From contig OZ037871.1 of assembly GCA_964035575.1 (NCBI GenBank), forward strand, positions 682,001-746,000: a stretch of 64,000 nt of DNA, read 5' to 3'. Positions 11,307 to 21,499 of this stretch are shown here, one piece after another. Under the pieces are notes generated by a model. The model did not search any database. It had not been told where the DNA came from and worked only from the letters and a program-made list of their open reading frames with translations. This DNA comes from Rhynchopus sp. YZ270_cl-10 (Eukaryota > Euglenozoa > Diplonemea > Diplonemida > Diplonemidae). How positions within the stretch are numbered: position 1 is the stretch's first letter; each line of letters starts with the position of its first letter. A program made the translations under genes and the position numbers.

Positions 11307-11385
11307 AGTACCTGCGTCCGCCGATGGCGAGACGTTAAAACACTTTTCAACTTCTCTTTTTTTTTCTTTTCTCCTCTTTTTTCAG
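11307..11385 (+). ncRNA. Hairpin module, type iii, with CAG acceptor
   Basis: AGTACCTGCGTCCGCCGATG, loop GGCGAGACG, then CACTTTTCAACTTCTC, a 27-nt pyrimidine tract and CAG at 11385. It has all parts of the module in order, but no gene follows. Confidence 0.4.
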
Positions 11386-12069
11386 GGTCACATTCCCACC
11401 ACCAGTGGGGCTGTTGTAGCTTCAAAGGCAGGTTTGCTGAACGCAGTACTGACCTCAAGTCACCCTTTTTTTTATATGAGCAACCCCAACCAAACTCCTT
11501 CACGCTGCCACTAAAATAAGGTAGAAACACTTTTGCCTGCGCGTTTTCTCTCTCCATTCCCCCCCTTTTCCCCCTTCTCTTTCGCTAAGAAGAAGGCAAA
11601 ATGTAGGCCGCTTGCGGCGGCCTTCACCTTTTAAGTCTTACTTCCGTTAGCTAAGCACAAGAGGTGGCTTAAGATAACCATATCACCTCTCCTTTTTGTT
11701 AAAAATAACTGTATGATTGCTTTTACCGGTTTCCTGTGAACGGCTCTCCATTATACAGCACCTCTGGGATTTGATGACCCATTGGAGTGTTACAGGCCTG
11801 CGTTCAAACCAGAGAAACGTTTTTTTTTTTTTTTTTTTTTTTTTTGCAACTCCATCAGGGGAGTTTAAAAGTTTGGATTTTTTTCAAAAAATCGGTTTGA
11901 GGTAAAAAATCGGTTTGGGCAAAAAAAAGCGAATTCCGAGCTTTCTCGCCCCCCCACGGGCCCACCCCCCACCCTTCATCCCTTAACAACTTTTTTCGAT
12001 TTCTGTTCCTTTTTAAAAAATTTTCTTACAAAAAGTGAATTTTTGAGGCGGGTTGTAAATACCGTAATT

Positions 12070-13674
12070 TATACATAGCGCTCCAATTAGACTCTAACTA
12101 GATAATTAGAGTCGGCAGTTCGAGTATAATTAGAGTCTTTAAAACTCTAACTGAACTCTAATACTCTAACTGGACTCTAATTAGAGTCTAATTAGAGTCC
12201 TATAAGAGGGTCAATAAAGAGGGGCACATCAATCAATGCTATAGCCATCAACCCAGGGGGCATAGCTAGTGCAAGAAATTCGACTTTGTAATCCAGAAAG
12301 TCTGTTCTCTGCTTGCAGAGAACCAGACACAAGAAAATATTGTTTGTTCCCCCAGAAAACCAGTGCACAATTCACACTCCTTGTGGATGGTCTTGTTGCC
12401 TTTTTAGCACAGGAATTTTGGCCCAGGGGCATGCACTTGAAGCATGGCTATTTAGTGTGTGTGGGGCAGTGTTGTTTTGTTATGAATTCTCTTTGGTATT
12501 GTCGATCGCGGGTAGTTGTTCAACGCGAGGCTTGGATCTCTCCTGGGCTCATAAGTAGTATTTCTTCGGCTGAAATGAACGTATGCTCGCTATAGATTTC
12601 CCGTCAACACAGCCTTTGATACTGGGATTACCCCTTCCCCTTAGTGGTAGTTAAATTCGATTGATATTTACATTCCTAGAGATGAAAGAACAAGACACCA
12701 CTTCTGTACCCGCGCATCAACATTTGTAGAAAACTTTGCACCCCAAACACCTTCAATAACGCCCGCCAAAAGGCGCCCCTTGTTGCTGGGAGTTTCTCAT
12801 GTTTGATACCTGCACAGCAGGCATTCCTCTGAGTCCAACGCTGCTTGGCCTTTCTGCGGCGTTGCACCGAAGGTGCACATAGAGTTTTTGCATCGCATTC
12901 CCTAATGTATGGGGCACTCACACTTGAGGGCATGTGCCACTGCGCGGGTCTGAGTACCTGGGTACCCATAGCTGAGAATAAGCCGGGTCCCGAGTCCCGG
13001 TACTGGGTACTACACGAAGGTGAAGTCAATGACATGACATGTGCTTTTGACATGTGCTTACCATGTAACTTTTTTTACATGTGAAACACATGTCATTTTA
13101 CATGTAAAATGACATGTGCAGTAACGTATATTGGCCGTAAAAATGTCATGTGTTTCACATGTCATTTCACGTCATTTCACATGTCATTTTACATGTCACA
13201 TGTCACTTTTCACATGTCATTTTACATGTAAAAGCACATGTCATGTCATTGACTTCACCGTCGTGTAGGTACAGTAGGACTAGGACTAGGCCCCCACCCT
13301 CCCGCGACCGGGTCCCCGACCCGCTTTCAGGCGGACCACAGCGCCTTCACATATTGTGTCCCAGTCCGGCTGAGAACTCGGTTCCCCAAGTCTTATTTCA
13401 GCTATGTGGGTATCTGGGCACCTGGGTCCTACAGAGGAACCTTAGGGGAACCGGTTCCTTACGGCGTTTGCACCTACAAGAAGCCTGTTGTTTTACTCTA
13501 ATTAGACTATAATTAGAGTGTAGTTAGAGTCTAATTATGCTCTAACTGCACTCTAATTATAGTCTAATTGAAGAAAAGCGACTCTAATTATACTCTAACT
13601 GGACTCTAACTGACTTGGCCCAAAATCCCAGACTCTAATTATACCCTAATACTCTAATTAGAGCGCTATGTATA
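12070..13674. mobile_element. RepB-core element with TATACATAGCGCTC ends
   Basis: The ends are TATACATAGCGCTC and its complement, flanked by GTAATT on both sides (12064-12069, 13675-13680), which is single in the uninterrupted MITE at 46187. Subterminal zones are dense in CTCTAATTAGAGTC. The middle (12240-13000) is the RepB core found at 2200-2990. The core is shared with CACNGTG-ended elements but the termini are quite different. Confidence 0.75.
13012..13268. repeat. Foldback repeat, CTACACGA arms, ACATGT interior
   Basis: CTACACGAAGGTGAAGTCAA is complementary to TTGACTTCACCGTCGTGTAG at the other end. The centre is a string of ACATGTCA palindromes. Shorter members with the same ACACGACG-TGAAGT arms occur at 28103-28201 and 35047-35143. 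GTA flanks both ends here and may be a short TSD. Confidence 0.7.
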
Positions 13675-15386
13675 GTAATTGTAAAAATATTGGGACGTAA
13701 AAATGTTGAAACGTAAAAATGTTGGGCCGTAAAAATGTTGGGACAGCTGGGCGAAAAATTCCCGTCCCAACATTTTTACGGCCCAACATATTTACGTTGG
13801 AGAATTTTTACGTAGATTTTGTTAGGGAAGATTTGTCTTAGCCTTTTTTTTTTTTTTTACGATTACCTAGCGAGTAGGCGGGTTGAACGTCACTGGCACG
13901 TGTCAAAGTTTTCAAAAAAAAAAAAAAAACGCTAAGACAAATAGGATCAAGCCAAAGTAGCCCAAAAAATGTTGGGCCGTAAAAATGTTGGGACGAGCGA
14001 GCCTTTTTTGGGCTGTCCCAACATTTTTACGGCCCAACATTTTTACAATTACGGTAGCAAGAATTTAGTTTTGCTGATCATTAACGCTCCCTCTTGATGG
14101 TGGTTGATGTAAGCAAAGATCTGAACAGAAACGAACAGGCACCCACGAACAGAACGCAACGAACGCATCCAACACAACGCAACCGATCTGAATGCATCGA
14201 ACGGAACCCAAGCAACGCAACGAGTGGTTACAAACCGCAGCCCACCTTCGGTACCCCGCAAGTGCGTTTCCGGCGCCACATACACGGGTCTGGGCCCAAA
14301 AAACCGGGTTTTGGGCTGAAACTCGTGGTTTTCGGTGAAAAACGCCCGTTTTGCCTTTAGGAACGCACGTTTTTAAAGCGCTTCCCACGTAAACTTGCGA
14401 CACGAAAATAGGAATTAGAAACAAATCTCTCAGAAAACTGTATTCTAAATACCTCATTTTTTTGGCCCAATCTTTCCAACGCCGAAAAAATCTTACACTT
14501 TGGTGCCTCTGCGTGAAATGTCGATTTTTGGTGGACCCCGTATGGGGGGTGTAGGTACAGGGTGCGTAGCAAAAGCAACCTTAAAAACCTTAACACAGAG
14601 TGTTAAGGAATTTTTGAGGGATGGGGTTATCCCAGGGCCTCACTTCCCCTTCCTCTCTCACTCATGTTTGGCTTCTCCGAGCTCCGTCCGTCAAATGGTG
14701 GGGTCACATTATCTGCAAAAACAGGATTTTTCTGGCCAGAAACCCTGTTACGAGGAAAAAAATTTTTTTTTCAAAAATCCAGATTTTCCATAGCTTTTTT
14801 TTTTTTTTTTTTCAAAATCCTCAAACCGAATTTTTCGGTTTTTGAAACCGGTAAACCGATATTTCAAACTCCCCTGAACTCCATCGACTTCACTTTTTAT
14901 GGTGCAGTTTGTACACCACCCTCTTACAGATCTTTTGGGGATAATAAATGTTCTCCATTTTTTTTTTGCTCTCAGGTTTGCTTTTGGCAAGCCAGACAAA
15001 GTAGAATACCTTACCCTACTCAAAATAAAGTGCGAATCGAATTGATTTTTTTAGTGTCTGTCGTCCCAGAGACGTTTTTTTTTTTTGCACTATCAAAACT
15101 TTCACCTCTTCCCCCCCCCCCATTTTAGATGGCTAAGCACAGTGATACTTAAGCTTCATCTCACCATTTCCCACCTTTTAACCAAAAAAATATCACGACA
15201 CATTCCGCTCATGGCTCGCCCGTCAGTCATTTCCAGAAAAAAAAAAAAAAAAAAAACAGTTTATTTCGTGCCCCCCAACCTCAACCAATACCCCAACCCC
15301 TCACACCTATTTCCCCCCCCTCTTAAGGTGACTACATTGTGAGGGGTGTAGGAGCTCTCAACTACCCAATTTTTTCTTTTTTTTTT

Positions 15387-15420
15387 AGGTGACGAAGCAC
15401 AGAGAGGCTTAGGTTCATCT
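15387..15420 (+). ncRNA. Hairpin module, type i
   Basis: AGGTGACGAAGC, loop ACAGAGAG, GCTTAGGTTCATCT. Outer and inner stems pair fully when G-U is allowed. It is the clearest type i sequence. Confidence 0.4.
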
Positions 15421-15446
15421 AAAAAAACCCCCCCTTTTTTTTTGTC

Positions 15447-15660
15447 TCCCCCAACAAAATAGTAGACATCCCAGGTTTCTGACGTGTTTTTTCTCTCTTT
15501 TTCCGTTCCTCTATTCACCCCTTCTATTCTTCATCCCCTCCCCACAACGTTATTATTATACTGTTCGAGGCTGTTTTTCTCAGCTCTTTCCTATGGAGTT
15601 CCATCAGACGCCAGATATATTCCCCCCTTCCCGCTTCCCGCTTCCCTCAGCTCCGTTACT
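15447..15660 (+). repeat. Dispersed repeat, shared with 24360-24550
   Basis: Shared blocks include CCCCTTCTATTCTTCAT, ACTGTTCGAGG, CAGCTCTTTCC and CATCAGACGCCAGATATAT, in the same order and orientation. No ends or frame are evident. CCAGATAT also occurs in a perfect hairpin near 21152-21175. Confidence 0.6.
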
Positions 15661-15669
15661 ATCTTCAGT

Positions 15670-16270
15670 CTTTAAGCTACACAAAAAACCCCATAAGATC
15701 ACAACCAAAGCTACAAAAACTCACAAAAAAAAAAAAAAAAAACGCAATAAAATGTACAAACCATCAGGCCCCACAAAAATATTCAAAATTTCACAACAAC
15801 CACTGTACCGCTATTTTTGGGGGGAGGTCGGAAATACAATCCGAGCCGGGTGACTTTTTGAAAGTGTTAGCTGAGCCTCCAGGGTATTATGCTGCATAAA
15901 CACCTAGAATATGACAATGAGCGTACTCCACTCGGCCTACCTCCTTGTCGTTTACCTGGACACGTGTTGTGTGATGAAAGGAGCACGCGCGGGTCACACT
16001 CATTGCTCACCGAGAAGATTGTGTCAGAGGGTTTTTTTTGGGGTTTAAATGCGGGTGACGTGGTGCCGCAGTGGAAACGACCTGTGGTTCTGACACCGGA
16101 ATCGCGTTTCCCTCCCCACATACCTGGGTATGGACTCAAAAAACCAATTTTTGGTTTGAGAACCCACCAAAAGAGGTGAAAACTCCAGTTTTCTGGTGAA
16201 AACGCCTGTTGTATCTGTAAAAACACACGTAACAGAGGGTTTATACATGTAAACTCACGACACGAAAAAT
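15670..16270. mobile_element. hAT-C-like relic upstream of the cyclase gene
   Basis: Blocks such as AGGAGCACGCGCGGGTCACA, GGTTCTGACACCGGAATC and ACCCACCAAAAGAGGTGAAA match 54890-55130 inside the hAT-C element. The CAGTGATGCA ends are missing. Related blocks also appear in hAT-A, so the hAT families share interior modules. Confidence 0.6.
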
Positions 16271-16279
16271 TCTTAAGTA

Positions 16280-16468
16280 ATTGGGTGTCTTCACTCAATT
16301 TATTTCATTCATAGTTTTTCTTACCTTTTTCTTTTCCTTTCTTTTTCCTTTCTATTTTATTATTTTTGGCTGATACCTGTTCAGGTGGAAAAATAAAGGT
16401 TTGCAGTATTGTTTTTTTTTTTTGTATTCTTTTCCCCCAACCTAACCCAAACCCATCCACAACAACAG
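16280..16468 (+). promoter_or_regulatory. Hairpin, pyrimidine tract and AG before the cyclase gene
   Basis: TTGGGTG-TCTT-CACTCAA (16280-16297) folds as a tight hairpin. Long T/C tracts and AG sites follow at 16385 and 16468. The likely leader is then 62 nt to the ATG. This arrangement fits a spliced-leader acceptor, but the exact site is a guess. Confidence 0.35.
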
Positions 16469-16530
16469 GAGTGAGGGAGGGGGGAGTTTTCGACGAGTTT
16501 TGTTTTGGGTCGAAAAACATAATACCAAAA

Positions 16531-19500
16531 ATGCAAAGCAAAACAATGCTCGTTGCCGCCACAGCGTACTCCTCAGCCACCTCTCCGGAGTCACCGAACA
16601 ACATAGTAGGGGATGACAGCGCAGATGCGGTGGGGAACTGCTTTGTGTCGTACATATTTTCAATTCGCGGGGCGATTGCGTTTCTGTCGTTGTTCATGAT
16701 TGCGTCGACGGGAATTATTGTATCGTACCTGTCTGAGTCCTCCTGCGACCAGGCGCTCACCACGACACGGGACCACACCACAGAGTCTTTGGCGGAGTGC
16801 TTCGCGACGTCGACGTTGACACTGGGGCTCACTGTTGCGGATTTGCTGTTCATTTCGTCGTCTGCCGCAGAGTCGTCGGTGCTTGCCTTTCTAGACACTG
16901 CAGTGCTTGAGGCACAGCGACTCAACGTGCAGGTAGAGTTGCTCAACGTAGGGGCAAACTTCTCAGACGAGCAGGTACTTCTCGACCAGCGTCCCCGCCT
17001 CTGGCATCAGATGCAGGCCCTCAGCTCAGTCAACTCAGGTCTCTTCGGCGTCGGCATCAATGCACCACAGACCCAGGTATCGCTCAACTATGAGGCAGGC
17101 CACCTCATGTCGATCCTCGGCACAGCGGAAAACAGAACACACTTCGAGATGTCCGCAGCCCAGCCGATCACCGGGGCGATCATGCGCTTCCCACAAGCAA
17201 GACACATGTGGCTGAAGAACCCCGACACCTTCGGCAGTCAGGAGCTAATCTACCGCCCCGGCTTCTTCCAAGCACGCGAGCCACGCTGGGGGGCACTTGA
17301 CCAGTTCTCCCAGTACATCGGCATGCTGCTCATGACGAACATGACACACGTCGACCCAAACCTTCCCCCAGGCCTGCCGCTGTGGACAGTTGCCTATGTT
17401 CAGTTGAGTGGTATCAAAGAGTTCCTATCGGGCCTGGCAGCAAAGACAAAGGCCACGACAGGTGCGGACACAAGGATCTTCTCATGCATTGCAGGGTCGT
17501 GGATGTACGAAAAAATGAAGCTCAACCGTGCAGGGTTCTCGGACGAACAGTTTGCGTACCACCAGCAGCAGGACACTCTGACAGGAGTGTCGCATGGGTT
17601 GGGGTTCACGTCCACCCTCGAGCCTGACCCGGTCTTCATGATGGAGCGCAACGTGACAAGGAAGATGAAGGATGTGGACGCAGACGACTCTGTCATCCGT
17701 GGTGTGGCGCGTGCGATCCACGCATACAACAACAGCTACGAAGGCATCAACATGCTGGAGTCCAAGTCCACGCGTCTCAAGGTGACGCGCGAGAGGCGTG
17801 AAGACGACTTCCAGAGGGCAAGCGACGCATACTTCAAGACACTTCTCCCCGGCGACATGGTTGAGGAGGAGTACTACGTCACTGTGCTCCGTGTGTCCGA
17901 TGGACGTGGCATTGACTGGTGGCTCACAACAGCCCTCGACACCCAGCACGTCCTCCACGCAGTCACCATGAAGAACCAGGAGGTACAGGAGTCGACAGCC
18001 GCCGAGACAGAGCGTGTGCAGGACAAGGTGGACAAGCAGCGTCTTGAGTCGCGCATGATCATTGTCGGCTTCGGCTTCCTGCTTGTGGGCTTCGTGATCC
18101 TCGTAATATATTACATCCTGAAACCCATCCGTGTCATCCAGCACGAGATGTCGAACGTCGCGAAGCTCAACATCAACAGCTCAACGTGCGCCGTGAAGGC
18201 CACGTCCCCCTTCAACGAGGTGCGTGAGATGCAAGCAAACTTCCTCAAGATGACTGCCAACCTCCTTGAGTTCCGTGCCTACGTTCCTGAGTCCATCCTC
18301 AGCTCCGACAGCATGGGATCCACAACAGACATGCTTGAGAAGAGCAGACGTGTCGCACCACCCACAGGCGACATCGCCGTTGTGTTCACAGACATCCAAG
18401 GCTCCACAAAACTCTGGAAGCGTTCTGCAATTGACATGAACCTTGCCCTCGAACAGCACAACGAGATCATCCGTGCAGTCTACAGAAACCACGACGGCTA
18501 CGAAGTGAAGACGATTGGCGACGCGTTCATGCTGACCTTCCAAGAGGCCGTCCCTGCAGTGCGCTGTGCGCTGGACATACAACACAGATTCAAGCAGGCG
18601 TCGTGGCCAGAGCGGCTGCGTCTCCCCGAGGCTGGCCTTGTGGTGCGCATTGGCATCCACTACGGGAGCACCATTGCAGAGGAGAACCCGATCACAGGCC
18701 GTGTGGACTACCGTGGCAGCACTGTCAACATGGCGTCGCGTACTGAGGCAAAGGCGAAGGGGGGTACCATCTGTGTCACACGCAGTGTCATCACTGCGAT
18801 TGGAAACCACAAGGGTGGTATGAAGGATCTCATTCATTCCCCGGTGTTGCACCAGTTTGGAAGACACGAGCTGAAGGGGCTGGGCCACGGGCATGAACTG
18901 TTCCTCCTTGCACCTGGCTACCTCTCCCACCGTTATGTCGGGGTGTGCGCGGAGACGGCCAATGTCGTGACAGAGCTTGACAGGGACGGCAGCGTAGGGT
19001 CCGCTCTCTCCGCTGTCGCACGGTCAGAAGCGAAGAGTACTGACACATCCATCATGCACAACGCCTACATCGGCGGTGTGACAAAGAAGACTGAGCTCTT
19101 CTTGACCCGCACAACCGGAACCGTTGCTGTCTGCAAGCTGAACGGCGGGTACTCCTCCAGCGGGCACATCTTCGAGGACTTCAACCTCCTCGTACGTTCA
19201 GCTGCAGAAGCAGCCATCTCTTTGGACGGGCAAGTTGCTTCAGTGTCTTCAGCAGAAGTGATTCTGACGTGGAATGCTTCGAAGTGCAAACAGCATGTCA
19301 CGTCTGCACTGCGTTTTGCTGAGCACTTAGAGGTGCGCACACAGAGCATCATGTGTCTTGGCATTGCGACAGGCGACTTCATGCACGGCAACGTGGGGAC
19401 CACGAAGCAGAGGTACACCACGTCGCTGGGGCTTCCTCTTGTGGTGGCGGAGGCTGCGGCTGAGTACGCTGAGGACGCAGACTTCTATTGCAGCTACGCA

Positions 19501-19992
19501 GATGCGACACGGGGCTCGATGCTGCGTTCTTTTGAGTCACAGCATATTGCCGAATGTCTGTTTTTGGCGGATATTTGGTTTTATGAGAAGTTGAATGTCA
19601 AGATCAACATTTTCCAGGTGAGCAGCGAGTCGCTGTCGAAGCTGCTGAGTGGGTGGGCATTTGAGGGGACGGAGCTGAGTGCTTCTTTTAACGACTCTGG
19701 CATGTCCCGTGCGAAGGCTTCACAAGAATCTGCTAAATGCTTTGAGGAAATCTTCCAGTCAGATTCGACAGAAGTTCTGAAGGTAAAGATGGAGGACATC
19801 AGAAGCCTGACCTGCGAATGTGCCCTTGCTACCCACCACCTTACCCTCCTCGAGGACGTAAGGCTCGAAGACATGCACAAAGGCTACCGCACAGTCGTCG
19901 ACTTCAACCGTGCCCCACCCAAGCCCAACAAACGCAAGGCAGTCCCTACACAAGCACCATTCCCGCCACCCCCAACCAGGACTTTCTGCTGA
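16531..19992 (+). CDS. Receptor-type adenylate cyclase
   Basis: This membrane receptor should make cAMP from ATP. The frame is open from 16366, but ATG 16531 (CCAAAAATG) after an AG-ended tract gives a sensible start and 1153 residues. One helix (about 46-66) precedes a large extracellular domain of Cache type. A second helix (about 509-531) leads into a HAMP-like linker and a class III cyclase domain (about 613-760). That domain has both metal aspartates (FTDIQGS and IGDAF), the ATP-selecting lysine (EVKTIGD) and aspartate (VDYRGS), and the Asn/Arg pair (VNMASR). A second, degenerate cyclase-like domain follows (about 865-1000, with GNVGTTKQRY), then a basic proline-rich tail. The layout is that of trypanosome receptor cyclases plus an extra domain. 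It is a single exon. A paralogue without the catalytic domain lies at 37285. Confidence 0.9.
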   Translation: MQSKTMLVAATAYSSATSPESPNNIVGDDSADAVGNCFVSYIFSIRGAIAFLSLFMIASTGIIVSYLSESSCDQALTTTRDHTTESLAECFATSTLTLGLTVADLLFISSSAAESSVLAFLDTAVLEAQRLNVQVELLNVGANFSDEQVLLDQRPRLWHQMQALSSVNSGLFGVGINAPQTQVSLNYEAGHLMSILGTAENRTHFEMSAAQPITGAIMRFPQARHMWLKNPDTFGSQELIYRPGFFQAREPRWGALDQFSQYIGMLLMTNMTHVDPNLPPGLPLWTVAYVQLSGIKEFLSGLAAKTKATTGADTRIFSCIAGSWMYEKMKLNRAGFSDEQFAYHQQQDTLTGVSHGLGFTSTLEPDPVFMMERNVTRKMKDVDADDSVIRGVARAIHAYNNSYEGINMLESKSTRLKVTRERREDDFQRASDAYFKTLLPGDMVEEEYYVTVLRVSDGRGIDWWLTTALDTQHVLHAVTMKNQEVQESTAAETERVQDKVDKQRLESRMIIVGFGFLLVGFVILVIYYILKPIRVIQHEMSNVAKLNINSSTCAVKATSPFNEVREMQANFLKMTANLLEFRAYVPESILSSDSMGSTTDMLEKSRRVAPPTGDIAVVFTDIQGSTKLWKRSAIDMNLALEQHNEIIRAVYRNHDGYEVKTIGDAFMLTFQEAVPAVRCALDIQHRFKQASWPERLRLPEAGLVVRIGIHYGSTIAEENPITGRVDYRGSTVNMASRTEAKAKGGTICVTRSVITAIGNHKGGMKDLIHSPVLHQFGRHELKGLGHGHELFLLAPGYLSHRYVGVCAETANVVTELDRDGSVGSALSAVARSEAKSTDTSIMHNAYIGGVTKKTELFLTRTTGTVAVCKLNGGYSSSGHIFEDFNLLVRSAAEAAISLDGQVASVSSAEVILTWNASKCKQHVTSALRFAEHLEVRTQSIMCLGIATGDFMHGNVGTTKQRYTTSLGLPLVVAEAAAEYAEDADFYCSYADATRGSMLRSFESQHIAECLFLADIWFYEKLNVKINIFQVSSESLSKLLSGWAFEGTELSASFNDSGMSRAKASQESAKCFEEIFQSDSTEVLKVKMEDIRSLTCECALATHHLTLLEDVRLEDMHKGYRTVVDFNRAPPKPNKRKAVPTQAPFPPPPTRTFC

Positions 19993-20178
19993 TCTTAAAA
20001 GAACCACAGTGAAAACCCTGGGCAAAGTATTGGGGGTGTGGTGTCATGTGGGGTTGGCCTTCTAACTTTTTGGTTTTGTCCAATCGTAACTGCCCCAGTT
20101 TTTTTTAAATTCGTCTGTCAAACAAAGCAACTTATATTCACCCGAACTTCCCCTTTCCCCAAAGTATCCGCCGATGAG
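19993..20178. other. Short downstream spacer
   Basis: T- and C-rich DNA after the cyclase stop. No gene is seen. Confidence 0.5.
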
Positions 20179-20751
20179 TGGGGTGGCCCGGGGGGTACGG
20201 CGAAGTGTAGTTTTCTGAAAATCACAACAAGTCACAACAGAATCAAAAAGAATCCTGTGATTATTTTTTTAGGCTGTTGTGAGGTGATCCAGCGCACACT
20301 TTTCCACACTTTTTCACACCGTGAAAACGTGTGAAATCAAGTGAAAATGTGTGAAACCATGTGAAAATATGTGAAACCAAGTGAAAATATGTGAAAATGT
20401 GTGAAACCAAGTGAAAATGTGTGAAACCATGTGAAAATATGTGAAACCAAGTGAAAACATGTGAAACCAAGTGAAAATGTGTGAAACCATGTGAAAACAC
20501 CAAGTTTTTTTTCTGGAGGAATCCACTCAGAGTGCGTGAAGCAGTTTTTTTTCCACTTTCGTACACACTTTTTCACACCGTGAAACCAAGTGAAAATGTG
20601 TGAAACCATGTGAAAATGTGTGAAAATGTGTGAAACCAAGTGAAAATGTGTGAAAAAGCGTGAGACTGGATCACCTCATGTTGTGATTTTTTGTGATTTC
20701 TTCCCGAAAAACCAGAAAACGACACTTCGCCGTACCCCCCGGGCCACCCCA
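20179..20751. mobile_element. DNA element with TGGGGTGGCCC ends, 5-bp TSD
   Basis: The inverted ends TGGGGTGGCCCGGGGGGTAC (extending to about 40 bp with GGCGAAGTGT) are flanked by ATGAG on both sides (20174-20178, 20752-20756). Inside, a second inverted repeat (GAGGTGATCCAG) bounds an array of GTGTGAAACCAAGTGAAAAT units. A larger element of the same style, TGGGGTGTTCC with a 5-bp TSD, lies at 43974-45302. The superfamily is not identified. The FTHFHMVSH frames are repeat artefacts. Confidence 0.8.
20290..20660. repeat. Tandem GTGTGAAACCATGTGAAAA array
   Basis: About 18 degenerate units of 9-10 bp alternate AAACCA and AAAAT spacers between GTG motifs. The array fills the element at 20179-20751. 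Confidence 0.85.
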
Positions 20752-20784
20752 ATGAGAGGAGTTTTCCCCCCTTTTTATTTTTTG

Positions 20785-20822
20785 GAAGATGTGGTCGTCC
20801 ATGAGATGTGTTCATCTTTCAA
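20785..20822 (+). ncRNA. Hairpin module, type ii
   Basis: GAAGATG pairs with CATCTTTC around GTCGTCCATGAGATGTGTT. TCAATACATTTT follows. Same order and strand as the other type ii copies. Confidence 0.35.
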
Positions 20823-20934
20823 TACATTTTATTTTTGAAGTATCTCTTTACCTAGTATCATATTCTGCACCCCCCTTTTTTTGTTTTCAGTCGTTTACGA
20901 AGTTTTATTTGATTCTTAGCATAAAGGCTTAGTA

Positions 20935-21195
20935 TCATATTACCGAATCGTGAGCCATTTTCCTCAGCACTTCCTCCTGAAACTCTATGAAGGTATACCT
21001 GAGGGTGAAAGGTGCTGGGACGGCTTCCACACACAGTGAAGAGGCCGTATTGCGAATCAATAGAGCTGGTGGGAATGAATGGTTAGGTGTCTCCGTAATG
21101 GCAAGACACTCCCAAAAGGGGAGAATCGTCACCACAGACATCTGATGCCAGATATCACGGATATCTGGCATTCCTCGTGGAGCTACGAAGCACAA
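20935..21195 (-). pseudogene. 86-codon minus-strand ORF, unidentified
   Basis: The frame begins MCFVAPRGMPDIRD and ends FIEFQEEVLRKMAHDSVI. Its composition is protein-like and less repetitive than its surroundings. It is on the opposite strand to all intact genes and overlaps a perfect hairpin. It may be a gene fragment, or chance. Confidence 0.2.
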
Positions 21196-21387
21196 CCAAG
21201 TAAAGAAATAATAAAAAATTTGTGGAGCACACTCTAGGGTGGCTACACTAATACAACCAAGTTTTCAAAAATAATAAAGGAACGGAATTGAAAGATCTTT
21301 GGCGAATGAATCTAAAGAAAGCATTCTCGGAAAGTTTTTTCAAATTCTAGTAGGTCCCACAGGTCAGTTTCCTTAAACTACCTTTTT

Positions 21388-21499
21388 TCAGATGTAAACC
21401 ACGAAATGGATGTAGCACTGCATGGTTGGGGGTCCACCCCGGTACAGCCGGTCATTGTGCCAAGGTACACTGTCACGAGAGGGCTTTGTATTTCAAGTC
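21388..21499 (+). ncRNA. RNA-like repeat with GGTACA/TGTGCC hairpin
   Basis: Second copy of the unit at 10770-10895: CAGATGTAAACCAC, GCATGGTTG, GGTACAGCCGGTCAT-TGTGCC, TCACGAGAGGGCTTTG and TATTTCAA. A paired position differs but stays a G-U pair. Confidence 0.4.

Larger units (their letters stand above)
10379..11847 (+). other. Intergenic cluster of hairpin modules
   Basis: No protein gene is visible. At least seven RNA-like repeats lie here in the same orientation: 10507-10565 (type iii), 10770-10895 (GGTACA hairpin unit), 10985-11020 (type ii), 11121-11150, 11166-11240 (AAAGAAAGGG double hairpin), 11251-11284, 11307-11385 (type iii with CAG) and 11648-11680 (type i). Spacing is 50-200 bp, as in clusters of small RNA genes. 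Confidence 0.45.
12062..14054. mobile_element. Tc1/mariner-like MITE nested in hAT-A (split)
   Basis: Ends CCGTAATTGTAAAAAT and complement, flanked by TA (12060-12061 and 14055-14056). The interior repeats GTTGGGCCGTAAAAATGTTG. The undisturbed copy is 46187-46568, and the hAT-A copy at 28967 has the empty TA site at 32902-32903. A TA duplication with inverted ends fits mariner-type MITEs. It was later split by the element at 12070. Confidence 0.85.
11856..14876. mobile_element. hAT-A transposon copy 1 (carries nested insertions)
   Basis: It starts CAGGGGAGTTTAAAAG and ends TTTCAAACTCCCCTG, with the 8-bp TSD AACTCCAT at 11848-11855 and 14877-14884. Copies lie at 28967-33689 (same orientation) and 45364-46775 (inverted). 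Comparison shows a TA-flanked MITE (12062-14054) inside it, and a RepB-type element inside the MITE. No hAT transposase is visible. The frames in 14065-14600 recur in the other copies but show no family motif. Confidence 0.9.
14885..16270. other. Intergenic stretch ahead of the cyclase gene
   Basis: It contains hairpin modules at about 15052-15102 (type iii), 15125-15165 and 15387-15420 (type i), and a 200-bp repeat (15447-15660) shared with 24360-24550. From about 15670 to 16270 it resembles the interior of the hAT element at 54159-55403, without clear ends, so an old hAT fragment forms the upstream region of the cyclase gene. Confidence 0.5.

Noticed and set aside
20290-20660. CRISPR-like array
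   Set aside because: The units are tandem without spacers of constant length, lie in a TIR element, and the genome is eukaryotic.
20261-20815. Minus-strand frames rich in FTHFHMVSH
   Set aside because: They are translations of the GTGTGAAACCA tandem array in a transposon.
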